A DNA stretch of 57,831 nt from Verrucomicrobiota bacterium (GCA_030749225.1 JASMKO010000049.1:1-57831); one strand, 5' to 3'. Shown: positions 26,477 to 36,043, counted from the first letter of the stretch. The notes: a model not told the origin generated them from the sequence alone. Translations and numbers: made by a program.

Positions 26477-27219
26477 CCAGCCGGCGGGTAGCCGTCCATC
26501 AACCCGAGCATCTCGCGCACCGCCTGGCCAAGGCCAATGGTGACAGCGCGGCTGACGATGCTGTGGCCGATGTTCAGCTCGTTGAGGTGCGGCACGGCGA
26601 AGATGTCGCGGGTGTTCTCGTAGTTGAGGCCGTGCCCGGCGTTGACGCCGAGGCCAAGCGACTTGGCCTGCCCGGCCGCCTTGGCCAGGCGCTCCAACTC
26701 GGCGGTGCGCTTGGCCTCCTCGCGGTATGCCTCGGCGTAGGCGCCGGTGTGCAGTTCAATGAACGGGCTGCCGGTTCCGGCGGTGGCTTCGATCTGCGCC
26801 GGGTCGGGGTCAATGAATAGGCTCACCTCGATGCCGGCTTGGCCAAGCGCGGCTGCGGCGTCGGCGATGACATCGGCTTGGTCAACGACATTCAGCCCGC
26901 CCTCGGTGGTGACTTCGGCGCGGTTCTCTGGCACGAGGCAGACGGCCTCCGGCTTGAGGCGCAGGGCGATGTCGATCATCTCCGGCGTGGTGGCCATCTC
27001 GAAGTTGAGCCGCGTGGCCACGGCCTCGCGGATGGCCCAGATGTCGCGGTCGAGAATGTGCCGGCGATCTTCGCGCAGATGGGCGGTGATGCCGTGTGCA
27101 CCGGCAGCTTCGGCCTGCCGGACGGCGTCGACGGGGCATGGCTCCCCGTCGTTGAGCCTGCGGTAGCGAGCTTGGCGCAGAGTGGCAACGTGGTCGATGT
27201 TGACGCCGAGTCGCAGCAT
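26473..27219 (-). CDS. pdxJ: Pyridoxine 5'-phosphate synthase
   Basis: A 248-residue TIM-barrel enzyme that condenses 1-deoxyxylulose 5-phosphate with aminoacetone phosphate in the DXP-dependent vitamin B6 route. Start [15 protein letters not shown], then [13 protein letters not shown] and the loop [10 protein letters not shown], and a C-terminal [14 protein letters not shown], all diagnostic. Two palindromes: A-A-L-G-Q-A-G-I (26839-26846), in a helix between barrel strands, and a degenerate form near the C-terminus. Confidence 0.97.
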   Translation of the reverse strand: MLRLGVNIDHVATLRQARYRRLNDGEPCPVDAVRQAEAAGAHGITAHLREDRRHILDRDIWAIREAVATRLNFEMATTPEMIDIALRLKPEAVCLVPENRAEVTTEGGLNVVDQADVIADAAAALGQAGIEVSLFIDPDPAQIEATAGTGSPFIELHTGAYAEAYREEAKRTAELERLAKAAGQAKSLGLGVNAGHGLNYENTRDIFAVPHLNELNIGHSIVSRAVTIGLGQAVREMLGLMDGYPPAG

Positions 27220-27232
27220 CCGGGTGTGGGCC

Positions 27233-28801
27233 TTATTTTTTGTCCGCCGGTTTCGCAGGCTTCTTCGGCTTGGGCGTGCGCTTTTTCTCCGGGACCGGCG
27301 GCCACTCGAGCGTTGGCGTCGGGAAACGGGGGTTGTCGATCCAGCGGGTCAGGAGGGCGAGTTCGAGCGCGGAGAGGCCAAGGTGCGACTTACGGGTGAT
27401 CGTGAGCCGGTTGCTGTCGTTGACGGCGTCGGTGATGGTATTGCCGAGTTTTGGCACCAGTGCGGTGAGGAACGCAATGCCGCTGGTGTTGTTCACGAGT
27501 TGCTCTCGTCGGTTGGAGAGGATGGCGGCAAACTGGATCAGCAGGTTCCATTTCTCGAGCCGCTGCCCGGTGATCTCCCAGTTGTAGTAGACGAGGCGGT
27601 CCTTGCCGGTGAACTCGTCGAGCATGGCCTTTGGGATCGGCTTCTTGATCGGGTCGGGTGGGAATACGCCGGCGACGAGGTAGCCGTTGTCGTCCGAGTT
27701 GCCGACGGTGACATACGGTGCGAACAGCGGCACGTTGCCCCATGTGATGGCCGGTTTCTTCGGGTTGTGCTCGATCTGGCCGATGAATTTCTCGCCCTGC
27801 CCGCCAGGTTTCCGAAAGTCGTCCGCGCGCTTGGCCAAGCCGGCGATCGTCGCTCTGGGGTCATCCACTTTCACTGAGAAGAACGACTGAAACTTGGTGC
27901 GTGCCTGCGACCACGCATAAAACTGGTCATTGGTCGCGTCCAGCCCGAGCGGTGAGAGGATCGGCCGGGCGACGGCCAGTCCGACGCCCCGAGCGGCGGT
28001 GAAGCTGGCCAGCGGCTCGGTGATCGTGCGTGTCGGGATTTCCCAGTCCGGCGCGTTGGCCGGCAGCGGCTCGTCGAACTCGACGACCGCCTTGCTATAA
28101 AAATTGTCCTCTTTCAGGCGCGAGGTGATACGGATCACGCTCGCCGCGTTGGCCAGCAGGTTGCGGATCACGCCGGGCAGAGCGTTGGCATCCACCGTGA
28201 GGCTCAGGTCGTTTTCTGTGTCGGCAGGGAATGGGCGGCCGGTATCGGCAATCCGCTCCGCCGCTTTTTTCAAGTGGTTGAGCGTTCCCTGCCCGGAGCC
28301 GAACAACAGCCAGCCGTCGGCGTACCCGAAGCCGTGTGTGCGTTCGTTGTCGTAGTCCACACGCCAGCCGGTGTAGCCGGCGACGAACTGTTCCAGCGGC
28401 TCGCCGCCGCGCTGCTTGGCCAAGCGCCGTAGGGTCTGCGTCCAAAGCCCTCCCCGTTTTTTGTTCATCGCTGTGATAAGCGCGATGTCCGGGCGGTCGT
28501 CGCCCGGGGAGATGCGGAGGAACATTTCGCCCATCCCGAGATCGGGCAACAGCTTTCGCACGGCCGCCTCGCGTTCGGCGTTGCCGCCGCCAAGCTGCTT
28601 TGCCAGCTTGTCGAGCGCCTCGTTGCGGAACGCTTTGGTTTGCTTGAGCTCCCAGACCGAGCGCAGCGTCTTGGCGTCGTCGCGCTTGGCCAAGTTGTCG
28701 ATACCGGCGAAATGTGCCTTCAACACCGACTCAGCGTTGGCGGAGACCAAGCCAAGCGCCGCTACGGCGGTCGTCAGGGATTCGAACAATACACGCTTCA
28801 T
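27233..28801 (-). CDS. Large secreted protein of unknown function
   Basis: A 522-residue protein with a signal peptide ([17 protein letters not shown], cleavage near A-N-A) and a Lys/Pro-rich C-terminal tail ([17 protein letters not shown]). The body alternates helices and strands: an early helical part with several L-A-K segments, then [19 protein letters not shown], a central [17 protein letters not shown] and a late [19 protein letters not shown] do not recognise the family; the general plan resembles secreted DUF3352-type proteins of Planctomycetes, but no motif proves it. ATG 28801 is preceded by GGAG. Three iterated palindromes, all in the L-A-K frame. Confidence 0.7.
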   Translation of the reverse strand: MKRVLFESLTTAVAALGLVSANAESVLKAHFAGIDNLAKRDDAKTLRSVWELKQTKAFRNEALDKLAKQLGGGNAEREAAVRKLLPDLGMGEMFLRISPGDDRPDIALITAMNKKRGGLWTQTLRRLAKQRGGEPLEQFVAGYTGWRVDYDNERTHGFGYADGWLLFGSGQGTLNHLKKAAERIADTGRPFPADTENDLSLTVDANALPGVIRNLLANAASVIRITSRLKEDNFYSKAVVEFDEPLPANAPDWEIPTRTITEPLASFTAARGVGLAVARPILSPLGLDATNDQFYAWSQARTKFQSFFSVKVDDPRATIAGLAKRADDFRKPGGQGEKFIGQIEHNPKKPAITWGNVPLFAPYVTVGNSDDNGYLVAGVFPPDPIKKPIPKAMLDEFTGKDRLVYYNWEITGQRLEKWNLLIQFAAILSNRREQLVNNTSGIAFLTALVPKLGNTITDAVNDSNRLTITRKSHLGLSALELALLTRWIDNPRFPTPTLEWPPVPEKKRTPKPKKPAKPADKK

Positions 28802-29199
28802 GGGGGGACACTCCTTGCCAGAGAATCGGGGCGGAATCAACCGCAATCCAAGCGCTTGTCCGTGACGATGGCGCCGGCATGGACAGGCCGGCACTGGGTC
28901 GCGGTTGCGAACCGTAACTTGAACAATGCAAACCATTTAAGCCGCTTCAACGCCAGTTTATGCACCGACTATAAATAACTCAAATATTGCTCTTTCCAAC
29001 CAGAAAAGCAGTTTTTCAACTGTATGTTAGAGAGTTTTTCACTAGTTTTCCACAACAGCACCCTTGCAGTAAAAAAGTGTGCCAAATTGTCTCGGTATTC
29101 CAAGTTGACAGCCGCCGATACCAACACTAGCCTTCGCCCTGCTTTTGGGGGCGGATCTCGTTACTGCCGTCCGGCAATTAGAAAGGAAGTGAATCTTAT
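28802..29199. other. 398-base intergenic region before rpsU
   Basis: Holds divergent control regions for the secreted protein (-) and rpsU (+). The stretch 28930-29090 is AT-rich. A TTGACA at 29105-29110 with TAGCCT 17 bp further on is a weak sigma-70-like candidate for rpsU; AAGGAAGTGA at 29182-29191 is the rpsU ribosome binding site. No RNA gene or iterated palindrome seen. Confidence 0.4.
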
Positions 29200-29397
29200 T
29201 TGACTGAAATACGCATAAGAAAAGGCGAAACATTGGACAGGGCGCTGCGTCGGCTGAAAAAGCGGCTCGATCGCGAAAACGTGATCAAGGACGCGCGCAA
29301 TAACCGATATTACGAGAAGCCAAGCGTGCGCAAACGCCGCAAGATGAAGGTGGCCAAGTTTACGCAGATGCTGAAGACGCGCTACGCGGACGCCTGA
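29200..29397 (+). CDS. rpsU: 30S ribosomal protein bS21
   Basis: A 65-residue basic protein with the bS21 pattern: TEIRIRKGETLDRALRRLKK, then YYEKPSVRKRRKMK. It joins the 30S subunit near the anti-Shine-Dalgarno end of 16S rRNA and helps initiation. The start codon is TTG (29200), supported by an AAGGA 12 bases upstream and by the family N-terminus; no ATG is available in frame. A strong terminator follows. Confidence 0.93.
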   Translation: MTEIRIRKGETLDRALRRLKKRLDRENVIKDARNNRYYEKPSVRKRRKMKVAKFTQMLKTRYADA

Positions 29398-29415
29398 TCG
29401 CCTAGAACTTTTTTT

Positions 29416-29457
29416 GCCGGAAGTTGTCCGTTGAGGCAGCTTCCGGCTATTTTTTTT
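29416..29457 (+). terminator. rpsU terminator
   Basis: GCCGGAAG (29416-29423) pairs with CTTCCGGC (29440-29447), 16-nt loop, then TA and eight T. The T run ends about ten bases before the next start codon. Confidence 0.85.
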
Positions 29458-29465
29458 GCTGCGCC

Positions 29466-30380
29466 ATGTATTCCTTCTCCACCTGCTGGAACTCCCACCG
29501 CCACACCGATGGCCGTGCGATGCTTGAGGAAATCCGCGACCTCGGTTTCGAGTTTGCCGAGTTGAGTCACGGCATCCGGTTGAGCCTCGTGCCTGGCATC
29601 ATGCAGGCGGTCGAAGCCGGGGTGATCAAGATTTCCACCCTGCACAACTTCTGTCCGCTGCCGATCGGCTGCAACCACGCCAATCCGAACGTCTTCAAGT
29701 TCTCCTCCACCAACGCCCGTGAGCGAGACAACGCCTACAAGCATACGATGAAAACCATCGAGATGGCGGATCAGCTTGGGGCTGAGTTGATCGTGCTGCA
29801 CATGGGCGAGATCGACATGCGTAACTACACCGACAAGCTGATCGACCTGCTTGAGGCCGGAAAACAGGACAGCCCAAAATATCAGAAGCTGTGCCAGGCC
29901 GCAGAACTGAAGCGCGAAAAAAAGAAGGCCAAGGCGTGCGACCTTGCCTACGGGATGCTGGAGCGGATCGCTGAGCAGTCGAGCCTGCGCGGCATCAAAC
30001 TGGGCATCGAGATTCGCGAGTCACTCGAAGAAATCCCCATCGACACCGACTGGGACTTTTTCTTTCAGCGCTTTGACGACCCGAACATTTGCTACTGGCA
30101 CGACATCGGCCACGCGCAAATCAAGGAGAACCTCGGCTTCATCCACCACCGGCTGCACCTCGAGTCGATGAGTGGGCGCTTGGGCGGTTTTCACCTGCAC
30201 GACGTCCAGTTTCCGGTCCGTGACCACCGCCCGCCGGGGCGCGGTATGATCGATTTCGAGGGACTCAAGCATGTCGTGAAGTCGGAACACATCAAGGTCT
30301 TCGAGTTGAGCCCAAGCCTCAAGCCGGACGCCGCGAAGGAGGGTGTTGCCCACTTGAAAGCCATCTGGGGAGAGGATTGA
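29466..30380 (+). CDS. Xylose isomerase-like TIM-barrel protein
   Basis: A 304-residue protein of the AP endonuclease 2/xylose isomerase-like superfamily: FSTCWNSHRHTDG at the start, FAELSHGIRLSLVPGIM, then ELIVLHMGEIDM, GIKLGIEIRES, ICYWHDIGHAQI and GGFHLHDVQF. The His, Glu and Asp residues at strand ends are those that bind metal in this fold. Members isomerise or epimerise sugars or cleave abasic DNA; the reaction here is unknown. ATG 29466 is chosen over the longer frame because the conserved region starts there. The next gene starts within its stop codon. Confidence 0.8.
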   Translation: MYSFSTCWNSHRHTDGRAMLEEIRDLGFEFAELSHGIRLSLVPGIMQAVEAGVIKISTLHNFCPLPIGCNHANPNVFKFSSTNARERDNAYKHTMKTIEMADQLGAELIVLHMGEIDMRNYTDKLIDLLEAGKQDSPKYQKLCQAAELKREKKKAKACDLAYGMLERIAEQSSLRGIKLGIEIRESLEEIPIDTDWDFFFQRFDDPNICYWHDIGHAQIKENLGFIHHRLHLESMSGRLGGFHLHDVQFPVRDHRPPGRGMIDFEGLKHVVKSEHIKVFELSPSLKPDAAKEGVAHLKAIWGED

Positions 30381-31447
30381 ACTCCACGTCCAACACCCTG
30401 CGTCTCACGCTGAAACTGGTGGTCTGCCTCGTTTTGGTGGCGTGGATTCTGCACGTCATTTTTGCCGGTGAAGCGGAGGGGCAACTTGGTGAAGGCTGGG
30501 GTCACCTGTCGTTCTTCGAGCAAATCCGCAAAAGTTGGACGATCGGCCCGGCTGGCCTGTGGAAAACGATCTCCGGCGTGAGCCTCGGCTGGCTGCTGGT
30601 CTCGTTTGGCTTCATGGGCGTGACGATTTTCATCGGCGTCATTCGTTGGCGGCTGGTATTGGCCGTGCAGGGATTGCACTTGTCACTCGGCCGCGCAGCA
30701 GGCATCTCGCTGGTCGCCCATTTTTTCAACTCATTCCTGCTGGGCTCAACCGGCGGCGATCTGTTAAAGACATACTACGCTGCCGCAGAGACTGCGCACA
30801 AAAAAGCCGAGGCTGTCACGACCGTGATCGTTGACCGGTTACTTGGCCTTTTCGCGATGCTGCTGTTTGTTTCGCTGGTGGCCTTGGTCAACTGGGGTGT
30901 GGTGATGAGCCAGCAACGCTTCAAGGCCGTGATGCTGGTTATTCTGGGTATGCTCTTCGTCAGCGGCCTAATCGTCGTGCTGTCGTTCTGGGCCGGGCCA
31001 ACGGGCGTGCGATTGCAGCTCGAGGCGTTCCTGCCCCGGCTGCCCAAGGGCGATGTACTGGTGCGCTGCATCGAGGCATGCCGCGCTTTTGGCTTAAACC
31101 CCGGCTTCCTGCCGCGGGTGCTTGGTTGGTCGATGCTGCTGAGCCTGGCCTGCGTGCTGCAGATCGCCGCGCTTGGCCAAGGGCTGGGCCTGCCGATGGG
31201 CGAACAATTTCAAGTGCTCCTGCTTATCGTGCCGGCAATAATCTGCATCAGTGCGCTGCCGATTACACCCAGCGGCGTCGGTGTTCGCGAAAATCTATAT
31301 GTTTGGCTGCTATCGGCAACGGCGATCGGCATCGAGGCCAAGGCAGCATTGTCGCTCTCGTTGCTGGCCTTTTCCGGGAGCCTACTGTGGAGTCTCATCG
31401 GCGGCGGCGTGTACCTCGTTTTCCGAAGTCGCCACACCCTTGACTGA
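30377..31447 (+). CDS. Flippase-like LPG synthase TM-region protein (UPF0104)
   Basis: A 356-residue integral membrane protein with about eight helices and the family signature GSTGGDLLKTYY, followed by TVIVDRLLGLFAMLL and a C-terminal ALPITPSGVGVRE motif. This is the membrane part of lysylphosphatidylglycerol synthases; stand-alone forms are thought to move or modify lipids. The TTG start (30377) overlaps the stop of the TIM-barrel gene, so they are co-translated. A palindrome is read A-A-L-G-Q-G-L-G. Confidence 0.85.
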   Translation: MNSTSNTLRLTLKLVVCLVLVAWILHVIFAGEAEGQLGEGWGHLSFFEQIRKSWTIGPAGLWKTISGVSLGWLLVSFGFMGVTIFIGVIRWRLVLAVQGLHLSLGRAAGISLVAHFFNSFLLGSTGGDLLKTYYAAAETAHKKAEAVTTVIVDRLLGLFAMLLFVSLVALVNWGVVMSQQRFKAVMLVILGMLFVSGLIVVLSFWAGPTGVRLQLEAFLPRLPKGDVLVRCIEACRAFGLNPGFLPRVLGWSMLLSLACVLQIAALGQGLGLPMGEQFQVLLLIVPAIICISALPITPSGVGVRENLYVWLLSATAIGIEAKAALSLSLLAFSGSLLWSLIGGGVYLVFRSRHTLD

Positions 31448-31450
31448 GAA

Positions 31451-31470
31451 CCAAGCGCTTGGCCAAGCGG
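31451..31470. repeat. Compound palindrome between flippase and polX
   Basis: CCAAGCGCTTGGCCAAGCGG, a 12-bp-period compound of two overlapping palindromes, fills the 23-bp convergent gap. Confidence 0.9.
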
Positions 31471-33222
31471 TTATTGCTTAGTTCTTTTTTTGGCTAGTTC
31501 CCTCCGCAGCTTGGCCAAGGGGAGGGTGTTGATGACGTCATCCGCTGTAAGCCAGCCTTTGCGGGCGATACCGGTGCCTAAGCGCAGGTAGCCGGCATCC
31601 TCGTTCCGGTGGGCGTCCGGGTTGATGACACATTTGACGCCCTTGGCCTTGGCCTCCTGCCAAAGGCGCCAGTCGAGGTCGAACCGGTATGGATGAGCAT
31701 TGAGTTCCAGCCAGGTGCCGGTCTCGGCGCAGGCGTCGATGACCGCATACTGGTCGATGGGATAAGGCTCTCGTCGGAGCAGCAGTCGGCCGGTGAGGTG
31801 GGCGAGCATGTGGACTTGGGGATTCTCGGCGGCGGCGATGAGGCGGGTGGTGTTGTCGGCCTCGTTGCTGCCGGCGACGTGCAGACTGGCCACCACGACA
31901 TCGAGTTTGGCCAGCAAGTCATCATTGAAGTCGAGCCTGTTCTTGAGGATGTCCACCTCTATGCCGGTGAGCAGGCGGAAGGAGTTGCCGTCGGCCTCGA
32001 GTTCCCCGTTGACACGACCGATCTCGGCGATCTGTTTACGCAGCCGTACCTCATCGAGGCCGTTGGCTTGGAACGACGAGCGTGAATGGTCGGTGATGGC
32101 CCAGTAATCGCAACCCAGTTCATTCATGTAAGCGGCAATTTCCTGGAGCGACTCGGTGCCATCGCTCCAGTTCGAGTGATTGTGAAGGGAGCCTTTGAGG
32201 TTGGTCCACTCGATGAGGCGCGGGATTTCGCCCGCCTCGCCGGCGTCGAACTCGCCCTTGTCCTCGCGCAGCTCAGGCGGAATGTAGGCGAGGTCGAGCG
32301 CGGCGAAGATATCCTCCTCGGTTTTGCAATTGATCCGCAGCTTGGGATTCCGGGTTTCCTCGTTGCTCTTGAACAGGCCGTACTCGTTGAGGCGCAGGCT
32401 GCGGGCGATCGCGCGCTGGCGCATGACGATGTTGTGCTCCTTGCTTCCGGTGAAGTAGGCCTGTGCGAACGGGTACTCAGCATCGCTCACGACCCGCAGG
32501 TCGGCCTGGACACCGCCCTCGAGGATCACGCTGGCCTTGGTGTCGCCCTTCGCCGAGATAGATAGGATGTCGGCATGACCGGTAAAAAAGTCGATGATCA
32601 TCTCCGGGTTTTTCGATGAGACAAGGAAGTCAATGTCACGGACGATCTCCTTGTGGCGCCTGAGGCTGCCGGCTGTGTCGCAGCGGATGACATCGGGATG
32701 GGCGCGGAGCTGCTCGAGTATCGGCTCGGCGAGGTTGAGGGCAGTACTGATGTGGTGGTGCGAGGCGTAGTTGCGGCGGAACTCGATGCCCTCGAGGATT
32801 TTCGACTCGGTCTTTTTGCCGAAGCCGGGCAACTCGGCGAGTTGGCTCTCCTCGCAGGCCTGCTCGAGCGCCTCGACCGTCTCGATGCCAAGTTTGCTGT
32901 AAACGGCCTTCACCTTCTTAGGCCCCAGGCCGGGGATGTTAAGCATGTCAATGAGGCCGTCGGGGATGGAGGCTTTGAGTTCGTCGTAGTAGGCCAAGCG
33001 GCCGGTGGTGGTCAGCTCGGTGATTTTCTCGGCCAACGCCTTGCCGATGCCCTTGATGCTGCCCAAGCGCTCCTCCGCGATCAGCGTGTTCAGCGGCTCG
33101 GCGAGACCCTCGAGCGTGCGCGCTCCGTTTTGATAGGCGCGCGTCTTGAACGGATTCTCCCCTTTCAGCTCAAGAAATATCCCGATCTCCCTGAGGATGT
33201 CCGCAACCTCGTCCTTCTGCAC
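31471..33222 (-). CDS. polX: DNA polymerase/3'-5' exonuclease PolX
   Basis: A 583-residue family X DNA polymerase. N-terminal helix-hairpin-helix region (IPGLGPKKVKAVY), nucleotidyl-transfer residues CDTAGSLRRHKEIVRDIDFLV (Asp pair D-I-D; the motif spans about residues 180-200), then a C-terminal PHP domain with HNHSNWSDG, WAITDHS and the metal residues LTGIEVDIL and NPDAHR that carry the exonuclease. Used in base-excision and gap repair. Length is normal. The C-terminus (L-P-L-A-K-L-R-R-E) comes from a palindrome. Confidence 0.95.
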   Translation of the reverse strand: MQKDEVADILREIGIFLELKGENPFKTRAYQNGARTLEGLAEPLNTLIAEERLGSIKGIGKALAEKITELTTTGRLAYYDELKASIPDGLIDMLNIPGLGPKKVKAVYSKLGIETVEALEQACEESQLAELPGFGKKTESKILEGIEFRRNYASHHHISTALNLAEPILEQLRAHPDVIRCDTAGSLRRHKEIVRDIDFLVSSKNPEMIIDFFTGHADILSISAKGDTKASVILEGGVQADLRVVSDAEYPFAQAYFTGSKEHNIVMRQRAIARSLRLNEYGLFKSNEETRNPKLRINCKTEEDIFAALDLAYIPPELREDKGEFDAGEAGEIPRLIEWTNLKGSLHNHSNWSDGTESLQEIAAYMNELGCDYWAITDHSRSSFQANGLDEVRLRKQIAEIGRVNGELEADGNSFRLLTGIEVDILKNRLDFNDDLLAKLDVVVASLHVAGSNEADNTTRLIAAAENPQVHMLAHLTGRLLLRREPYPIDQYAVIDACAETGTWLELNAHPYRFDLDWRLWQEAKAKGVKCVINPDAHRNEDAGYLRLGTGIARKGWLTADDVINTLPLAKLRRELAKKRTKQ

Positions 33223-33248
33223 GAAGCCGAGTTAATCATCCGAAGCCG

Positions 33249-33262
33249 CGCTTGGCCAAGCG
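33249..33262. repeat. Perfect 14-mer palindrome (between polX and ald)
   Basis: In the 54-bp gap. Confidence 0.9.
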
Positions 33263-33276
33263 GAACCTCGCTTGGT

Positions 33277-34377
33277 TTACAGATTGGGCTCCTGCCAATC
33301 GAGGCCAAGAGCCTGTCCAACGGCGGGGCAGGTGAGTTGGCCGTTGTGGGCGTTGATGCCGCCGACAAGTTCCGGCGCCTTTTCGCATGCCTTCGGGAGG
33401 CCGTGGTTGGCGAGCAGTTCGACGTAGCGGTGCGTGACGTTAGTCAGTGCCTGGGTGGCGGTGCGCGCGTAGGCCGCCGGCATGTTGGCTACGCAGTAGT
33501 GGGTGACGCCCTCCTCCACGAACACCGGGTCGTGATGGGTGGTCGGACGCGAGGTTTCGGCGCAGCCTCCCTGGTCGATGGCGATGTCGACGAGCACGCT
33601 GCCGGGGCGCATGCGGCGTAGCATGTCGCGATGAATCAGCTTGGGAGCCTTGGCTCCGGGCACCAGTACCGCTCCGATCAACAGGTCCACGCGCGGCAAC
33701 TGCTCGAGGATGTGCGCCTCGCTCGAGTAAAGCGTGTTGGCAGTGTGGAGCGTGATGTCGAGGAAACGCATCCGCTCGACATCCACCTCGAGAATGGTGA
33801 CATCGGCGTCCAGGCCGGTGGCCATGCGGGCGGCGTTGACGCCGGCCACGCCGCCACCGAGCACCATTACGCGCCCCGGCAACACGCCTGGTACGCCGCC
33901 GAGCAGGATGCCGGCTCCGCCGTAGTGGCGTGCCAGAAAGTAGCCGCCGACCAGCACCGACATGCGTCCAGCGATTTCGCTCATTGGCTCGAGCAGCGGC
34001 AGGCGGCCGTTGATCTCGATCGTCTCGTAGGCTAGCGCGGTGACGCCGGAGCGACAAACGGCCTCGGTGAGGTCACGGCTGGCAGCGAGGTGAAAGTAGG
34101 TAAACAGCACCTGACCGGGTCGCAGGAGGCCGTACTCCTCCGGCAACGGTTCCTTGACCTTCACCACCAGGTCGCCTTCAGCGAACAGCGCGGCGTGCTC
34201 GTCGATCAATTTGGCGCCGGCCTCTTCGTAATCGGCATCAGGATACCCGGTGCCCTCGCCAGCGCCCTGCTCCACCAGCACGGTGTGGCCTTGTTGCACC
34301 AGTTGATAGGCAACCGAAGGCAGCAGGCTGACGCGGTACTCCTGTTTTTTGATTTCCCTTGGGATGGCAATTTTCAT
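33277..34377 (-). CDS. ald: Alanine dehydrogenase
   Basis: A 366-residue NAD-dependent enzyme that interconverts alanine with pyruvate and ammonia. [17 protein letters not shown] at the N-terminus, the catalytic-Lys stretch [12 protein letters not shown], the His in YFHLAASRD and the nucleotide site [17 protein letters not shown]. Length and order are those of Ald. Separated from polX by 54 bp that contain a perfect palindrome. The start is divergent from the Tol operon. Confidence 0.95.
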   Translation of the reverse strand: MKIAIPREIKKQEYRVSLLPSVAYQLVQQGHTVLVEQGAGEGTGYPDADYEEAGAKLIDEHAALFAEGDLVVKVKEPLPEEYGLLRPGQVLFTYFHLAASRDLTEAVCRSGVTALAYETIEINGRLPLLEPMSEIAGRMSVLVGGYFLARHYGGAGILLGGVPGVLPGRVMVLGGGVAGVNAARMATGLDADVTILEVDVERMRFLDITLHTANTLYSSEAHILEQLPRVDLLIGAVLVPGAKAPKLIHRDMLRRMRPGSVLVDIAIDQGGCAETSRPTTHHDPVFVEEGVTHYCVANMPAAYARTATQALTNVTHRYVELLANHGLPKACEKAPELVGGINAHNGQLTCPAVGQALGLDWQEPNL

Positions 34378-34551
34378 GGGGGCTCTGGTTGTATCGCCAA
34401 CGGCGGGTGGCTTAACATCTTTGGGATCGCTTGGCCAAGGTCGGAGCCGAAAAATTTGCTAAAAAAGCGCCGGTTTGCCTTTGACCCGCGCTTGGTAAAG
34501 CGATTAAAATATCGATCCCAAGGAGTGAGTTCGTTCGCGGACTCCGCAGAT
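34378..34551. other. Divergent control region ald / tol operon
   Basis: Contains one iterated palindrome (34431-34438) and the sigma-70-type promoter at 34481-34510 in front of tolQ. AAGGAG at 34520-34525 lies about 27 bases before the chosen tolQ ATG; GTG 34525 is in frame but too close to it. Confidence 0.5.
34481..34510 (+). promoter_or_regulatory. Promoter of the tol-pal operon
   Basis: TTGACC (34481-34486, five of six matches to TTGACA) and TAAAAT (34505-34510, five of six to TATAAT) with an 18-bp spacer. The spacer contains a degenerate form of the iterated palindrome (CGCGCTTGGTAAAGCG). Best sigma-70-like match I found in the window. Confidence 0.55.
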
Positions 34552-35283
34552 ATGATCATGTTGTTACAGGCCGGGGCGCAGGCAGCGCCCCCGAACGAGC
34601 TCATTTATGTGTGGAGTGCTTCCACGGCGGCTGGCAAGTCGATCATCATCCTGCTCGGGGTACTGTCGGTCTTCGTCTGGTCGGTGATGTTGCAAAAGGC
34701 TTTCCAGACCCGGCAGGCTCGAAAGCTGAACAAGCTTTTCGTCGACGAGTTCCACCAGCACGAGGGTGTGCTGGTGATCCACGAGCGCAACATCCATGTG
34801 GAGGGATGCCCACTGTTCAACGTGTATGACAACGGCTGCCGGGATCTGCTGGGCCGGCTCAAGACCCGCGGCAACGAGGGCGAACTGGGCTCCGAACAAT
34901 ACGCGACGCTCAAGACAATGGAGCACGTCAAGCGCACCATCGAGAGCGATGTGGCTAAGGAGTCACTTAAGCTCGAGAAAGGGCTGATCCTGCTGGCGAT
35001 CGCCGTGAGCGGGGCGCCATTCATCGGGCTACTGGGCACGGTCTGGGGCGTGATGAGCACTTTTACCAACGTGGCGATGCTGAAGACCGCCAGCCTGCCG
35101 GTGATGGCGCCGGGTGTGGCAGCAGCGCTGGGCACGACGGTGGCCGGTCTGCTGGTGGCCATCCCGTCAATGGTCGGCTACAACTGGCTGGTGCACAACC
35201 TGCGGGTGTTCACGGTAGAACTGGACAACTTCGCGCAGGAACTGGCCTCCTGGATGGAAAACGAGTTCCTCAAGGACGATTAA
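34552..35283 (+). CDS. tolQ: TolQ (MotA/TolQ/ExbB proton channel)
   Basis: A 243-residue inner-membrane protein with three helices (about 17-38, 150-170, 190-215) and the family stretch LLGTVWGVMSTF. With TolR it forms the proton-driven motor that powers the Tol-Pal system, which constricts the outer membrane at division. ATG 34552 chosen; six bases later there is a second ATG. First gene of a five-gene Tol-Pal set. Confidence 0.93.
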   Translation: MIMLLQAGAQAAPPNELIYVWSASTAAGKSIIILLGVLSVFVWSVMLQKAFQTRQARKLNKLFVDEFHQHEGVLVIHERNIHVEGCPLFNVYDNGCRDLLGRLKTRGNEGELGSEQYATLKTMEHVKRTIESDVAKESLKLEKGLILLAIAVSGAPFIGLLGTVWGVMSTFTNVAMLKTASLPVMAPGVAAALGTTVAGLLVAIPSMVGYNWLVHNLRVFTVELDNFAQELASWMENEFLKDD

Positions 35284-35288
35284 CCGCC

Positions 35289-35609
35289 ATGCCTTCCAAG
35301 AATCTGGTCCAGGGAGAGAAAGGGCTGCTTTGCCTGAAATGCAATCACCTTAACCCTCGTGACCTGAAGCAGTGCGAGTACTGCAACTCGCAGCTTTTCG
35401 TCAAATGCAAGAAATGCGGTGCGAAGGTGCAGCGTGTGATCTCCAAATGCCCGGAGTGCCGCCACCGGATGCACAAGAGCCCGTTCCGCAAGTTCAAGCG
35501 CCGGATGTTCCGCCGGTCGAAGAAGATCGCGCTAGGCGAGGTGGGGATCATCGTGATTGTGGCATACGGGGCGTACAAGGTGATCACGATGGCGGCTGGG
35601 AAATTTTAA
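35289..35609 (+). CDS. Zinc-ribbon membrane protein inside the Tol operon
   Basis: A 106-residue protein with four C-x-x-C pairs (CLKC, CEYC, CKKC, CPEC) in the first 60 residues, forming two zinc ribbons, then a basic stretch (FRKFKRRMFRRSKK) and one C-terminal helix (VGIIVIVAYGAYKVI). It is probably a tail-anchored inner-membrane protein with cytoplasmic ribbons. It sits between tolQ and tolR, 5 and 6 bp from each. I know of no standard Tol component like it; a link to the motor is suggested by position only. Confidence 0.75.
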   Translation: MPSKNLVQGEKGLLCLKCNHLNPRDLKQCEYCNSQLFVKCKKCGAKVQRVISKCPECRHRMHKSPFRKFKRRMFRRSKKIALGEVGIIVIVAYGAYKVITMAAGKF

Positions 35610-35615
35610 CTCGTC

Positions 35616-36026
35616 ATGAGGCGGTTTTCACAACGCAACCCGCTGGTCACGCTGAGTGACCTCAACGTCACCCCGCTTATCGACTTGGCGTTCGTGCTGC
35701 TGATCATCTTTATGATCACCACCCCGTTGCTGGAGCATGGCCTCTCGTTGGATCTGCCAGGGGGAGGCCAGCCGGACCGGCCGCTGGACAAGGACGACAT
35801 CCGCACCGTCGAGGTCGACCAGTCGGGTGGCTACATGCTTGGCGGTGAGCCGATGTCACTCGAGCAGATTGAACAAAAACTGGTTGCGGATCATCAAAGC
35901 AACCCGAAAATTTTGGTGTATGTCCGGGCGGATCATCGCGGGACGTACGGTGCGGTGGCGGCGGTTCTGAATCGCTGCGAAGAGAACGGCATCACGCGGG
36001 TCTCCCTGCGAACGGAGCCGGAATAG
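35616..36026 (+). CDS. tolR: TolR (ExbD family)
   Basis: A 136-residue protein with one N-terminal helix (LIDLAFVLLIIFMITTPLL) carrying the conserved Asp of the proton path (P-L-I-D), and a periplasmic domain with YVRADHRGTYG. It pairs with TolQ in the stator. Gene order tolQ, zinc ribbon, tolR, tolA-like, tolB, pal. Confidence 0.93.
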   Translation: MRRFSQRNPLVTLSDLNVTPLIDLAFVLLIIFMITTPLLEHGLSLDLPGGGQPDRPLDKDDIRTVEVDQSGGYMLGGEPMSLEQIEQKLVADHQSNPKILVYVRADHRGTYGAVAAVLNRCEENGITRVSLRTEPE

Positions 36027-36043
36027 GCAAGGAGGTTGGGCAA

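Noticed and set aside
32653-33621. 322-codon open frame on the plus strand
   Set aside because: Overlaps polX and ald on the other strand, both firmly identified.
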